A DNA stretch of 64,000 bases from Candidatus Sulfuricurvum sp. RIFRC-1 (GCF_000310245.1 NC_020505.1:1770001-1834000); one strand, 5' to 3'. Counted from the first letter of the stretch, positions 43,993 through 53,695 are shown. Notes: generated from the sequence alone by a model not told the origin. Made by a program: numbers and translations.

Positions 43993-44691
43993 TTAAAGAA
44001 ATTTTTTGAGGTCTATTCTCCCCTCATAAAAGGCCTTTCCAATAATCACGCCCGCAACTTCACCGCTTTGAAGCAACGCTTCAATATCACTGCCGTCTTT
44101 AACCCCGCCGCTGGCAATCGTCGGTATTCCTGAAGCTCTCGCTATCTCAAGAGTAAATTCAACGTTCACCCCGCTCAGGGTCCCGTCCCGTCCGACATCG
44201 GTGCAAATAATCGCTTCCACACCCGCATCCGCAAAAGCACGGGCTAAATCGGTCGCTTTCATGGTGCTCACTTCACCCCATCCTTCAACCGCTACATACC
44301 CATCGATCGCATCGATCCCGACAACGATAGGATATTTAGCCGCCATTGATTTAACGAATTCGGGATCACGCAACGCGATAGAGCCTAAAATAAGACGATC
44401 GATCCCCAAATCCAAATAACGTTGTATGGTTGCCTCATCACGAATACCGCCGCCGAGCTGAAGTTTCACATTACAATTTTCGCGAATGGCACGAATTTGA
44501 TCCAAATTTTTCGGTTCTCCCGCAAATGCGCCATTAAGATCGACCAGATGAACCCATGTGGCACCCATCTCTTCAAATGTTTTCACCAATTCCCATGGTG
44601 TGTCGGAGTAGATTTTTGCACTCTCCATAAGCCCTTTGGTCAAACGTACCGCTTTGCCGTCTTTAAGATCAATTGCCGGAAAAATAGTCAT
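43993..44691 (-). CDS. hisA: Phosphoribosylformimino-AICAR isomerase
   Basis: HisA carries out the Amadori rearrangement in histidine synthesis. The 232-residue barrel begins [18 protein letters not shown] (catalytic Asp8 in AIDL) and contains [20 protein letters not shown] (second catalytic Asp) and ASGGVKD phosphate loops. It follows hisH by 13 bases on the same strand; the other his genes except hisC are outside the window. Confidence 0.96.
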   Translation of the reverse strand: MTIFPAIDLKDGKAVRLTKGLMESAKIYSDTPWELVKTFEEMGATWVHLVDLNGAFAGEPKNLDQIRAIRENCNVKLQLGGGIRDEATIQRYLDLGIDRLILGSIALRDPEFVKSMAAKYPIVVGIDAIDGYVAVEGWGEVSTMKATDLARAFADAGVEAIICTDVGRDGTLSGVNVEFTLEIARASGIPTIASGGVKDGSDIEALLQSGEVAGVIIGKAFYEGRIDLKKFL

Positions 44692-44704
44692 AAAATAAAA
44701 TCCT

Positions 44705-45316
44705 TTAGAGGTTAATAAAATTTTTGAGAATATTCAAGCCGTTTTGATGGCTTTTTTCAGGGTGAGGCTGTATCCCCATCACATTATCATGAGCAACTGC
44801 ACTACTGAAACGGTATCCGTAAACCGATTCCCCGATACTATCCGCTTCATTCGAACATAATGCATGATAGGAGTGAACGAAATAAAGATAATGAGCTTCA
44901 TCCAACCCTTGAAAAAGAGGATGCTCTTGAGTAAACATCCGATTCCATCCCATGTGGGGAACTTTCAGCGGTGTATGAAAACGGCTGGTATCAAAAGCAA
45001 CGACGCGACCTTCTATCAGCCCTAGCCCCTCAGAGATACCGAACTCTTCACTCGATTCAAACAATAACTGCATCCCCAGACAAATGCCCAATAAATATTT
45101 GCCGCTTTGTGCATATTCGCTCACGGCCTGATCCATCCCGCGATCTTTGAGATGTTCCATAGCATCCCCAAAGGCTCCGACACCCGGGAGAATAATCCGA
45201 TCGTAATTTTTAAGTTTGTGTGGATCGGATTCAACGACCACTTCTTCTCCGAGAAGATTGAATGCATTTTTAACACTCGCTAAATTTCCCATGTTGTAGT
45301 CAACAATGGCTATCAT
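44705..45316 (-). CDS. hisH: Imidazole glycerol phosphate synthase glutaminase subunit
   Basis: HisH supplies ammonia from glutamine to HisF. The 203-residue class I amidotransferase has the nucleophile elbow [11 protein letters not shown] (Cys near residue 80) and the His-Glu pair in GIQPHPEKS near the end, plus [12 protein letters not shown]. Its start overlaps the stop of the PDC-domain gene by 4 bases. Confidence 0.95.
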   Translation of the reverse strand: MIAIVDYNMGNLASVKNAFNLLGEEVVVESDPHKLKNYDRIILPGVGAFGDAMEHLKDRGMDQAVSEYAQSGKYLLGICLGMQLLFESSEEFGISEGLGLIEGRVVAFDTSRFHTPLKVPHMGWNRMFTQEHPLFQGLDEAHYLYFVHSYHALCSNEADSIGESVYGYRFSSAVAHDNVMGIQPHPEKSHQNGLNILKNFINL

Positions 45317-46221
45317 AAACGCTCCTTTTCGTGGGTAAAGCGGATATAAATCGCTAAACTGATGATAAGAATAGCTACCCCTCCAATAATATAAATTGCA
45401 TTAATGAGCATCTCCGGTGCAGTCATCGCAAATTTAAAAACCAGCATCAATGCCTCAATGGAGAGGGCGATGATGATCGAACCCAAGAACCGCACCATCG
45501 TTTTATGAATGTCGGATGCAGGATCTTTTTTGCTTCTCCCCAGAACCTCTTCTTCAAAAAGAGTTTTGACCAAATCAAATATCGCTAACGAAAGGGTCAA
45601 GAGAATAGTCGCTTCAAAAATATCTTTTATTTCGATTCTCTCATAGTGACCCAAACCATACGCTAAAAATCCTTCAATCCCTTTGACAAAAAGAAGCAAT
45701 GCAACAAACGCCAATGCGATTGAGAAAATAGCGTAAACAATTTTAAAAAATCGCCCTGCAGCCGTTTCAGAAGCAAGCGGATGGGCGATACGAAGCACTT
45801 CCGAAAGAGGAAGATCGATACAGGCGACATAAACAATTTCACCATTCTCATCAAAAATCGGTTCAGACGCAGTAACCGTAAGTTCATCGTTTAAAAGGGA
45901 TGGATAAGGATCAGTAATCGTACATCGGCGCTCATGCATCGCACGGTAATAATAGGCACGGGTTGAGCGATTTTCTCCAATATCTTCCTCTGTTTTCCCA
46001 TTTTTGAGATAGGTAGGAGAAACTTGATTCCCTTTGGCATCTAGCAAATAGGCTGCTTCAAGCCCTTTTAAATCACCTCGGATTTTAAGTAAACGTGCCG
46101 TTAATGTCTCAACCGAAACGGAGGGGAGATGATTGGGAAGATTTTTGTGAAACAGATAACAAAAATAGGCTCGCGCTTTCGGGCGGATTTCTGCATATTG
46201 CTGAATATCTTGTATGACCAT
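45313..46221 (-). CDS. PDC-sensor-domain membrane protein with four C-terminal helices
   Basis: The 302-residue protein has a soluble N-terminal part of about 155 residues that looks like a PDC/Cache sensor (AAYLLDAKGNQVS, then RAYYYRAMHERRCTITDPYPS, EPIFDENGEIVYVACID). Four membrane helices follow (about 168-190, 210-228, 250-270 and 277-297). No membrane helix comes before the sensor, and no kinase, GGDEF or MCP output domain is present. It is co-transcribed with hisH-hisA. Function unknown. Confidence 0.8.
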   Translation of the reverse strand: MVIQDIQQYAEIRPKARAYFCYLFHKNLPNHLPSVSVETLTARLLKIRGDLKGLEAAYLLDAKGNQVSPTYLKNGKTEEDIGENRSTRAYYYRAMHERRCTITDPYPSLLNDELTVTASEPIFDENGEIVYVACIDLPLSEVLRIAHPLASETAAGRFFKIVYAIFSIALAFVALLLFVKGIEGFLAYGLGHYERIEIKDIFEATILLTLSLAIFDLVKTLFEEEVLGRSKKDPASDIHKTMVRFLGSIIIALSIEALMLVFKFAMTAPEMLINAIYIIGGVAILIISLAIYIRFTHEKERL

Positions 46222-46245
46222 ACTCTAATCTCCTCTTAAAAATCG

Positions 46246-46292
46246 TGCCTCATTTGAGGCAACTTTAGTGCCATACTCTCATGCGTAACCAA
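46246..46292. repeat. Intergenic repeat, copy B
   Basis: This copy matches 10469-10516 over its full length with one gap. It lies between the divergent PDC-domain gene and waaC, so it cannot be a terminator here. A further palindrome-like segment, AAAGGAGGCTTT (46291-46302), follows directly. Confidence 0.55.
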
Positions 46293-46361
46293 AGGAGGCT
46301 TTGTTCCATTTAGTGTATAAAATAGAGTATATTGTAGCTTAGTTGCGCTATAGTTACGCTT

Positions 46362-47354
46362 ATGAATTCACCTCAAATCCGTATCGCTATTGTTCGACTT
46401 AGCGCGCTTGGCGATATTGTCAACACTGCAGTAGTCTTACAAATCATCCATAAACATTATCCCGATGCGCTTATCGATTGGTACATCGAAGAGGCATTTG
46501 CACCCATTTTAAACAACCATCCCCTTCTCCATGAAGTGATCAGTGTTCCCATAAAACGGATCAAAAAAACAAAAAGTTTTTTACTCCTTAGAGAGACCAT
46601 CCGCAACCTTCGATCACGTCAAACCTATGATCATATCATCGATGCGCAGGGACTCCTAAAATCGGCCATTGTGACCTCTTTTATCCAAGGGAGGGTACAC
46701 GGCTTCGATCGCAACAGTGTACGAGAAAAATTTGCCACAAGTTTTTACGATACAACCTCTGCAATCGCTTATGAGATGAATGTTATCAAACGCAATGTAC
46801 TCGTCATTACGGAAGCACTCAAGATTACTTACGATGAAAACGACATTTTGGATAAAAAGCCCCTTTTCGCCCTCCAGGGTAAACCTGAGTGCCTAAAGGG
46901 TGAAAAAAACATCGCCTGCGTTATCGGAGCTTCCTGGCCGAGTAAATGTTACCCCAAAGAGCATTTTTTAACCCTCTGTGAGAACTTACCCTATCCATGT
47001 CATCTGATTTGGGGGAGTGAAGCAGAATACCATGATGCCCAATGGATCGCTGCGAATTCCACGAATGCGTTCATAGCTCCAAAAATGTCACTGCGTGAGC
47101 TGGTTAGCTTCATCGGACATTGCGATCTCACGATCGGAAACGATACGGGTCCGACCCATATGGCTTGGGGAATGAACAAAGCCTCCATTACCCTCTTCGG
47201 CCCTACGAATGAACGGATGATTTTCCCGACCGCACTCAATATCGGAATCAAATCCCCCTCATCGGTCAATATTTTAAAGATTAACCGCAACGATTTTTCG
47301 ATCCGAGAGATTGACCCCTCGATCATACTTCAAAAAGCCAAGGAACTGTTGTAA
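46362..47354 (+). CDS. waaC: Lipopolysaccharide heptosyltransferase I
   Basis: The 330-residue GT-9 enzyme adds the first heptose to the Kdo of LPS inner core at the cytosolic face. Seen: RIAIVRLSALGDIVNT at the N-terminus, then VIGASWPSKCYP and CDLTIGNDTGPTHMAWGM, the ADP-heptose-binding region. The stop TAA overlaps the ATG of the acyltransferase gene, and the waaC-waaM pair also opens the LOS locus in C. jejuni. Confidence 0.93.
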   Translation: MNSPQIRIAIVRLSALGDIVNTAVVLQIIHKHYPDALIDWYIEEAFAPILNNHPLLHEVISVPIKRIKKTKSFLLLRETIRNLRSRQTYDHIIDAQGLLKSAIVTSFIQGRVHGFDRNSVREKFATSFYDTTSAIAYEMNVIKRNVLVITEALKITYDENDILDKKPLFALQGKPECLKGEKNIACVIGASWPSKCYPKEHFLTLCENLPYPCHLIWGSEAEYHDAQWIAANSTNAFIAPKMSLRELVSFIGHCDLTIGNDTGPTHMAWGMNKASITLFGPTNERMIFPTALNIGIKSPSSVNILKINRNDFSIREIDPSIILQKAKELL

Positions 47355-48235
47355 TGCTCCTATATCGTCTCTTTCTACTCTTGGACAGTTTTTTGATGGC
47401 ATTACCAAGGTCATGGCGAAAAGGGGTATTTACCTCTTTGTCCGCGCTCGCCCATCGACTCGCACCAAAACGCAATCAAGTTATTCAACAAAATCTTGCC
47501 TTTGCCTTTAACAACAACCTGAGCGATACGGAAAAAGGGGAAATTGAGCGATATTGCTATCGAAATCTTGCTCTAAATCTGCTCCAAACCATGGAGAATC
47601 GCCGAAACAGTGCCGAAGATATCGCTTCCGTTGTCACGTTCAAAAATCGCGAAAAAGTGGATGCTGTTTTAGCGCAAGGGAGAGGGATTATTTTTGTCTC
47701 TGCCCATTTTGGAAATTGGGAGCTCGGCGGTGCCGCACTCTCCTCACTTATCACCCCCGTTGCTTCGATTTACAAAGGGTTCAGCCGTCGTGAGTTCGAT
47801 CCCTATTTGTTTGAAGCACGTTCCCACCATCGGATGGAATTGGCAGAAAAAAACGGTGCGCTCAAACATATGGCCAAAACCCTCAAAAAGAACGGTTCCG
47901 TTTTACTGATGATCGATCAGGCCAGTAACGCGAAATACGGGGTGAAAGGTGATTTCTTCAGCCATAGCGCTTATCACTCTTCCACAGCAGCCCATTTAGC
48001 CAGTAAATTTCAAGTCCCCATCGTCGGGGTTTATATCATCAGTGAGGATGAAAAGCATTACACCGTTTCATTTGAAGACCCGATCGACGTTGAGGGGATT
48101 AATGAAGAGGCAATTTTAGAAGCGACAATCCAACAAGTCAATGCAATGGAGCGGGTGATTAAAGAGCACCCGAAACTTTGGTTCTGGTGCCATAAACGGT
48201 GGAAAGGTGAATATAAAGAAATTTATGAAGGATAG
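47354..48235 (+). CDS. waaM: Lipid A biosynthesis acyltransferase (HtrB/WaaM)
   Basis: The 293-residue inner-membrane acyltransferase adds a secondary acyl chain to lipid A. The catalytic HxxxxE is in SAHFGNWELGG, followed by the RR-containing region (GFSRREFDPY), MLIDQASN and the C-terminal HPKLWFWCHKRWK. An N-terminal hydrophobic helix anchors it. It overlaps waaC by one base and dut tail to tail by 13 bases. Confidence 0.92.
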   Translation: MLLYRLFLLLDSFLMALPRSWRKGVFTSLSALAHRLAPKRNQVIQQNLAFAFNNNLSDTEKGEIERYCYRNLALNLLQTMENRRNSAEDIASVVTFKNREKVDAVLAQGRGIIFVSAHFGNWELGGAALSSLITPVASIYKGFSRREFDPYLFEARSHHRMELAEKNGALKHMAKTLKKNGSVLLMIDQASNAKYGVKGDFFSHSAYHSSTAAHLASKFQVPIVGVYIISEDEKHYTVSFEDPIDVEGINEEAILEATIQQVNAMERVIKEHPKLWFWCHKRWKGEYKEIYEG

Positions 48236-48909
48236 GATTCTTTTAGAACACTGTACAGCTCAGAAGGTGACATATCGGGATTCGTTTCCCACGCACTTTT
48301 CATCACCGCATTATCCTCTAAGCCATTCCAGATTTTGATATAGCTCCCCTCTTTGTACCCATGATCCTGACGGAATTGGTTGAGGATATTTTTTCCGACA
48401 TAAAGACGGTACAACTCATCGAGATTCAACGCACCCATCACCGAAAGACGGAAAAAATCATCGACCATTTTTTCCAAATCTCCATTGATCGCCGGTTCCA
48501 GTGAGCGTCGCATAATGGTCTCGATTTTCAACATCAACGCTTCATCCGATGCAAAAGCAGGTGCACTTTGTGTACAAAGCATTTCATACCCTTTGGTTTC
48601 AGCCATCCAAGTTACCATCTGCTCATGCGTTTCATTTTCACGGTAAATACCGTCTTCGAGTACCAAACTCATCACAAAATGCCACACATCGACAATCTCG
48701 ATTTGAAGGTTTGCATAATCAGTCGGCTGAGCAATACTTTTCCAATGTTTCCAACCGAACGAATCGATCATCTCAGCGCTCTCCATATAAATACAACGAC
48801 GCCAATTAATCCGTTTTCCCTCTTTAGTCGTCCCGCGTTCCCATCCGATTCCGTTGGTGGCATCATTTAGCTGTTGTTGAAGCTGTAACATTGAAAGCAG
48901 TTTATTCAT
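48223..48909 (-). CDS. dut: Dimeric (all-alpha) dUTPase
   Basis: The 228-residue enzyme hydrolyses dUTP to keep uracil out of DNA. It is the MazG-like helical type: the metal-binding ESAE in YMESAEMIDSFGWKHWK and EIVDVWHF (ExxD), then the HGYKEGSYIKIWNG C-terminal motif. I use ATG 48909, which follows AAAGGATAACG; an upstream in-frame ATG has no ribosome site. This is the usual dUTPase type in Campylobacter and Helicobacter relatives. Confidence 0.92.
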   Translation of the reverse strand: MNKLLSMLQLQQQLNDATNGIGWERGTTKEGKRINWRRCIYMESAEMIDSFGWKHWKSIAQPTDYANLQIEIVDVWHFVMSLVLEDGIYRENETHEQMVTWMAETKGYEMLCTQSAPAFASDEALMLKIETIMRRSLEPAINGDLEKMVDDFFRLSVMGALNLDELYRLYVGKNILNQFRQDHGYKEGSYIKIWNGLEDNAVMKSAWETNPDMSPSELYSVLKESYPS

Positions 48910-48954
48910 CGTTATCCTTTTTAATCTGTGCAATTATACGCTAATATTCCACCT

Positions 48955-49131
48955 ATGCAAAAGATTAACTGTCATCGATGTATCTACTATTTTGTCACAT
49001 GGGAAGCCCATCAACCGCACGGGTGCAAAGCGTATGGCTTTAAAGCAAAGATGATCCCCTCAATGGTCGTTCAAAACTCCAGCGGAGCGCCGTGCAGTTA
49101 TTTTACCCCTAAAACTCCCGTTTCCAAGTAA
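48955..49131 (+). CDS. Small cysteine-containing protein, conserved but uncharacterised
   Basis: The 58-residue protein begins MQKINCHRCIYYFVTWEAHQ. Its CxxC, GCKAYGFK, PSMVVQNSSGAPC and terminal YF pattern match a small family often found near unrelated genes in proteobacteria. Four cysteines could bind zinc or an iron-sulfur cluster; no function is known to me. Its tail overlaps the convergent flavin-fold gene by 23 bases. Confidence 0.7.
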   Translation: MQKINCHRCIYYFVTWEAHQPHGCKAYGFKAKMIPSMVVQNSSGAPCSYFTPKTPVSK

Positions 49132-49516
49132 CCTTTTTTCCGAAGCCCAAGGTGTTATCGGTCATTTTGACCGCATCGAGGCGTATAACCCATAAGGTCG
49201 GGTTCATAATCCGCGCATACGGGAACGCTTCGAAATAAAGTTCATGCGCTTTTTTTTCCGCTTTATCCATTACCCCGACAAACTGTATCCCCTGTATTTT
49301 CCCTACCGTTTTGGTCTCCAGCGCTACCGTTCCGGCGACATGGAAATTTTGAGCCACGTTTTTCATATGCTCACTCGTCTCATCTGAGGCCACGATCAAT
49401 GAGATACTCTGCGGGTCATACGCATAAAACATCGAACAGCACCATAGCCGATCCCCCATACTCGCCAAGGACAGGAGGTGATGCTCGTGGATAAAACGCT
49501 CGATTTTTTCAATCAT
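49109..49516 (-). CDS. Pyridoxamine 5'-phosphate oxidase-like (split-barrel flavin-fold) protein
   Basis: The 135-residue protein fits the YhbP/PNPOx-like split barrel: FIHEHHLLSLASMGDRLWCCSMFYAYD at the N-terminus, SLIVASDETSEHMKNV, and KIQGIQFVGVM. The true PNPOx catalytic set is not evident, so it may only bind FMN or heme. It is third in a tight minus-strand run after the OvoA-like and OvoB-like genes (8-base overlap), which suggests a linked role. Confidence 0.75.
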   Translation of the reverse strand: MIEKIERFIHEHHLLSLASMGDRLWCCSMFYAYDPQSISLIVASDETSEHMKNVAQNFHVAGTVALETKTVGKIQGIQFVGVMDKAEKKAHELYFEAFPYARIMNPTLWVIRLDAVKMTDNTLGFGKKVTWKREF

Positions 49517-50672
49517 TCAAAGCCTTATCCAACTGATCCAACGCATCCATGAGTACCGATGAAGAGACGGCAAAATTGAGCCGCATAAACCCTGATCCCT
49601 CTTTACCAAAGCTGAGTCCCGGGCTAAGCCCAAGTCCCGCTTTTTGGACAAAAAACTCCCGTAGCTCTCGATCACTCAACCCTAAAGCTCTGCAATCGAG
49701 CCATGCCAAATAGGTTGCTTCTGGAATTCGACATTGAATCACAGGGTGTTCTGCCACCCACGTCTCAATGAGTTGAGCATTCGCGTTTAGATGTGCTAAA
49801 AGTTTTTTATGCCACCCGCCACCCTCGGTGTAAGCGGTTTCAAACGCTACATGAGAGAGCGCCGCACCATCACCGAAGTGGACACGATGCGCCTCTTTTT
49901 CATAGAGTGCGCGTAGTTCATCCGAAGCGATACAAACGGTAGAAATCGAAAATCCCGCCATATTAAAGGTTTTCCCCGGTCCTATCAGTGTCACCGTATT
50001 GTTTAACAATTCCAAAGATAATGATGCGGTCGGGATATGCGCATGAGGGGCAAAAACAATATCAGAGTGAATCTCATCGCTGATAATCACAATACCGTGT
50101 TCCAAACACAATTCCCCCAACGCTAAAAGCTCATCACGGCTCCATACCCGCCCGATCGGATTGTGGGGAGAGCAGAGCAATAGCAGTTTAGTTTTCGGTG
50201 TAATTTGAGTACAAAGGCGCTCGATATTAAAACGGTAGACTCCTGTATTGTCTTGTTTCAACGGATGAAGAAGCAAAGAGCGGCTATTATCCCTCACCAT
50301 GCCATAAAACGGAGGATAGACGGGGTCCATGACGATCACCTCATCGCCTTCTTCACTGAATGCACGGATCGCACACCCGATCGAGGCGACGACCGAGGGG
50401 GAGTAGCTCAGCCATTCACGTTGTATCGTAAAGCCGTGATGCTCCCGCACCCACTCGATCTGCGCTTCGTAGGCGCTATCGCTCATGATCTCATACCCGA
50501 GTATCGGATGAAGAAGTCTCTTTTGAACCGCGTGGATAACACACTCAGGGGTAGCGATGTCCATATCGGCGACCCAAAGGGGCTGAACCTCTTGGGTATG
50601 AAAAAGCTTTTGCCGAAGGGTATATTTTTCGGCATTTGAGTCACTGCGGTCAATAAAGCGAAACTCATCCAT
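49509..50672 (-). CDS. PLP-dependent C-S lyase (PatB/MalY class), probable OvoB
   Basis: The 387-residue fold-type I aminotransferase-like enzyme has SPHNPIGRVWSRDEL, ISDEIHSDIVF (Asp for the PLP ring) and the Schiff-base Lys in GPGKTFNMAG, as in cystathionine beta-lyases of the PatB class. Such lyases cleave C-S bonds. Directly behind an OvoA-like synthase (8-base overlap), it most likely cuts the histidyl-cysteine sulfoxide to free the thiol, the OvoB step. A role as ordinary cystathionine beta-lyase cannot be excluded. Confidence 0.88.
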   Translation of the reverse strand: MDEFRFIDRSDSNAEKYTLRQKLFHTQEVQPLWVADMDIATPECVIHAVQKRLLHPILGYEIMSDSAYEAQIEWVREHHGFTIQREWLSYSPSVVASIGCAIRAFSEEGDEVIVMDPVYPPFYGMVRDNSRSLLLHPLKQDNTGVYRFNIERLCTQITPKTKLLLLCSPHNPIGRVWSRDELLALGELCLEHGIVIISDEIHSDIVFAPHAHIPTASLSLELLNNTVTLIGPGKTFNMAGFSISTVCIASDELRALYEKEAHRVHFGDGAALSHVAFETAYTEGGGWHKKLLAHLNANAQLIETWVAEHPVIQCRIPEATYLAWLDCRALGLSDRELREFFVQKAGLGLSPGLSFGKEGSGFMRLNFAVSSSVLMDALDQLDKALND

Positions 50673-52083
50673 ACCGTTTTACCCATCGCGCATACATCTG
50701 ATCGATGTTGGCGTATTTATCACTCTCGTTTGCACCCTCACCGACCACGTATCGAAATCCGGCATGTTGGATAAAATGGCGGCGAAATGCGTAACGAGAC
50801 TCTAGGAGTATCTCATTACCGGTAGATATCCATGATCCCCCTTTGATAAGGTTGTGTCTTCCATCAAACGTCGGTTCTGAAAAATCATCGTACCACGGAT
50901 GGGTCACAAACCCATCAAATCCATCCATCTGCGTTTGGGTCCATTGCCACACATTTCCCGCGACATCATAGAGCTCACCGTGGGCGAACGTATCTACAGG
51001 GACAGAAGAGGCAAAATGGGCAAGATTGATGTTGGCACGCTCATCATCAAATATCTCTTCATCTATACCACCCGCTTCTACCATCACCCTCCACTCTGCC
51101 TCCGTTGGGAGACGATAGGCCATCCCCTCTTGAGCACTTTTCCAGCGGCAAAACGCTTCCGCTTCGAGGGCATTTACCTCTACCGGCCAATTATAGGGCA
51201 TATCGATCTCGTGAGTGAGTGAGCGGTATTTATAGGTGCCCTCCTCTTGCGGAATCCAAAACGGAGGACACGTCGCTTTACGGATTTGGAGATAGCGAAG
51301 CCCCTCTTCATCCCACCATCGACTCACTTTGTATCCATTTGCCATCACAAAATCCATAAACTCGCCGTTACTGACCAGATAGCGGGAGGCTTGAAACGCT
51401 TCTACGCTCACCTGTGCATGTCCGTATTCATTATCCCACCCGTAAAGCCCCTGATCCGCTGAGCCTTTCCCCATTGACACTTTTGATGCGGAAAAAGAGA
51501 CCAGAGCATTTTCAGGAGTATCCCCCTGAACGGGACACAGCAGAAAATCTTCGTGAGGAAGGATAAATTCCAACGCCATTTGACGATGCAGAACACTAGA
51601 AGTTTCAATGTGGATACGCTCGTGCTCGATCCCCATCCATATTGCCCATAATGGATCTTCTTTCATTATTGGAAGCTTCATCGGTAACGTCATAATCATC
51701 TCATCCACAAGAAGGCGAACTTTTTGCCGATACCCCCTCACCTCATCGACACTCGGCCATTTGAGTGAATCACTACTGGCATCCCACGTCATTTCATCGA
51801 CACCGACAGCAAACAGCTCTTCGAAATGGGGATTAATCCGCTCTTTTAACGCACCCGATGCCACCAGTTTATTAATATAAAAAATCGCCGTATGTCCAAA
51901 ATAAAAAATCATCGGATGACGTGTCGGTTCGGATTGAAGATAATAAACATCATCGCTTTTCAACAGTTCAAACAATGACTCAAAAAGATTGAAACTTTGA
52001 TGGAAATACACTTGAAGCTCGGAGCGTTTTAGGGTTGTATCCACTCCGTCCAATCGTACCGATTTCATTTGTCTTTGCAGCAC
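50665..52083 (-). CDS. ovoA: OvoA-type 5-histidylcysteine sulfoxide synthase lacking the methyltransferase domain
   Basis: The roughly 472-residue protein has an N-terminal DinB-like domain with iron ligands in YFGHTAIFY and EHERIHIE (H-x3-H-x-E), then a formylglycine-enzyme-like domain (VSMGKGSADQG; YRLPTEAEWRVMVEAGG; VAGNVWQW; GGSWISTG; ESRYAFRRHF). These are the two sulfoxide-synthase domains of OvoA. The usual C-terminal SAM methyltransferase is absent: the gene ends soon after the second domain and the lyase gene starts at once. GTG 52083 follows AAGGA; ATG 52068 is the alternative start. Confidence 0.85.
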   Translation of the reverse strand: MLQRQMKSVRLDGVDTTLKRSELQVYFHQSFNLFESLFELLKSDDVYYLQSEPTRHPMIFYFGHTAIFYINKLVASGALKERINPHFEELFAVGVDEMTWDASSDSLKWPSVDEVRGYRQKVRLLVDEMIMTLPMKLPIMKEDPLWAIWMGIEHERIHIETSSVLHRQMALEFILPHEDFLLCPVQGDTPENALVSFSASKVSMGKGSADQGLYGWDNEYGHAQVSVEAFQASRYLVSNGEFMDFVMANGYKVSRWWDEEGLRYLQIRKATCPPFWIPQEEGTYKYRSLTHEIDMPYNWPVEVNALEAEAFCRWKSAQEGMAYRLPTEAEWRVMVEAGGIDEEIFDDERANINLAHFASSVPVDTFAHGELYDVAGNVWQWTQTQMDGFDGFVTHPWYDDFSEPTFDGRHNLIKGGSWISTGNEILLESRYAFRRHFIQHAGFRYVVGEGANESDKYANIDQMYARWVKRYG

Positions 52084-52183
52084 CACACTATCCTTCGTCC
52101 CATTTTTGAGGTATTTTATCCTATTTATTGCCTTATGCAAATCATTAGAATAGTACTCAACTACTGCTTCAAATCAAAATGCT

Positions 52184-53695
52184 TTAAATTATCACGCTGT
52201 GAAATTCATCCGTGAATTTAAAATTATTTTTTCCCGATTTTTTTGCTTCGTACATCGCCTTATCCGCTTGTTTGATTATTTCATCTGCATTTATTGTATT
52301 TATGGGAAAAATACTTATGCCGATACTCACTCCGATCCTTGCTATCGATCCTCCGATTGAAAATTCTTTACTCAATGCTTGGATGATATTTGCCGCTATT
52401 TTTTCTATATTTTTTATATCCTGAGCACCGCACAGTAATATGACAAATTCATCACCGCCCAATCTCGCTACTGTATCGCTTTGTCTAATGCAATTGGTAA
52501 GTCTCAAAGCGACATTTTTCAGCAATATATCTCCAACTTCATGCCCGTAGGTATCATTGACACATTTGAAGCCGTCAAGGTCTAAAAACATAACAGCGAC
52601 AATCGTATCTTTTAGTTTTGCCTTATTGATAACCTGTTCCAAAAGTTCCATCAACATCATTCTGTTCGGCAATCCCGTCAATGCATCCCGATGCGCTTCC
52701 TCTTCCAGATTATCCACAGGAGCTGCGATGTCGTCACTCATTTTTAACGAAACACTCACACCAAGGATCAATAATATAAGGGCCGTAAGGGCAATACTGT
52801 TTCTGATGGCTTCCAAAGGTTTAAACGCTTCAGTTTGATCGATTTTGGCCACTATCCCCCAACCGGTTGTCGGAACATATTTCCATGCGGCAAGAACTTC
52901 TACCCCCCGATAATCAATCGATAGTCCATTTCCGTTGTGCCCCGTTGCGCCCAAAACAGCAGGTCTCCCTATATGACCGTCTATACGTGCACTTCTTTTC
53001 ATTCCAGCATTCTGATCATGCCTTAACGGATTCAAAAAAATGACTTTATCTTTCGATTTCTTACCCAACAGTGTTTCGCCGCTCTCTCCCAATCCTGAAT
53101 AATCTTGTATTTGATTAAAAAAAGCATCTGCCGTAAATTCACCGACGACTACCCCGATCACTTTATTTTCATAGTCAAAAATAGGGACAGACGCATTAAA
53201 CAGATACCTTTTGTCTTTCCCTAATGACACATCCGATAGGTAAATATCGGAAAAGTACATTGTTCGCTTACCTTCTTCAAATGCGATTTTATTATAGGCA
53301 GCAACGTTATCACTGGCTCGCTTTTGTGAGCTTGCAATAATATTTCCGTCCAATCCTATGATATAGATTTTATTAATTTCATCATCAAACATATATTGAC
53401 TCAGTTGTTGTTCAAATAATTTTTTCGCTCCCGCCAAATCAGACGATTTATTTAGAATTAAATTTTTAGTATAGGGTGAAGCATGAATGATATGGAGATC
53501 ATTTGTGATGTCATTATAAAAATGTTCAATCTGTAGCGATTTCAGCTGGGAGATTGCTTCCAAATGCGATAGCTGCGAAGAGATAATTTGTTGCTTTATA
53601 TTGTAATAACTGTACAGAGAAATAAGTGCCATCGGTATTAAAGCTACAACCAATAATGTCCAAAGCATCTTTACTTTTATGAGTTTGGCATACAT
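52184..53695 (-). CDS. Membrane diguanylate cyclase with dCache sensor
   Basis: The 503-residue protein has membrane helices at about 9-29 and 295-315 enclosing a double-Cache periplasmic sensor (IYIIGLDGNIIASSQ; FLNPLRHDQ). A GGDEF domain follows, with RLGGDEFVIL and the inhibitory RQSD (RxxD) five residues upstream. It should make c-di-GMP, with product feedback, in response to a small extracellular ligand. The gene stands alone; no EAL domain is attached. Confidence 0.92.
   Translation of the reverse strand: MYAKLIKVKMLWTLLVVALIPMALISLYSYYNIKQQIISSQLSHLEAISQLKSLQIEHFYNDITNDLHIIHASPYTKNLILNKSSDLAGAKKLFEQQLSQYMFDDEINKIYIIGLDGNIIASSQKRASDNVAAYNKIAFEEGKRTMYFSDIYLSDVSLGKDKRYLFNASVPIFDYENKVIGVVVGEFTADAFFNQIQDYSGLGESGETLLGKKSKDKVIFLNPLRHDQNAGMKRSARIDGHIGRPAVLGATGHNGNGLSIDYRGVEVLAAWKYVPTTGWGIVAKIDQTEAFKPLEAIRNSIALTALILLILGVSVSLKMSDDIAAPVDNLEEEAHRDALTGLPNRMMLMELLEQVINKAKLKDTIVAVMFLDLDGFKCVNDTYGHEVGDILLKNVALRLTNCIRQSDTVARLGGDEFVILLCGAQDIKNIEKIAANIIQALSKEFSIGGSIARIGVSIGISIFPINTINADEIIKQADKAMYEAKKSGKNNFKFTDEFHSVII

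Noticed and set aside
52184-53695. SiaD candidate for the siaABC genes
   Set aside because: The GGDEF protein has a dCache membrane sensor and is 31 kb away, while SiaD is a small soluble cyclase beside siaC. It stays only a possible partner.
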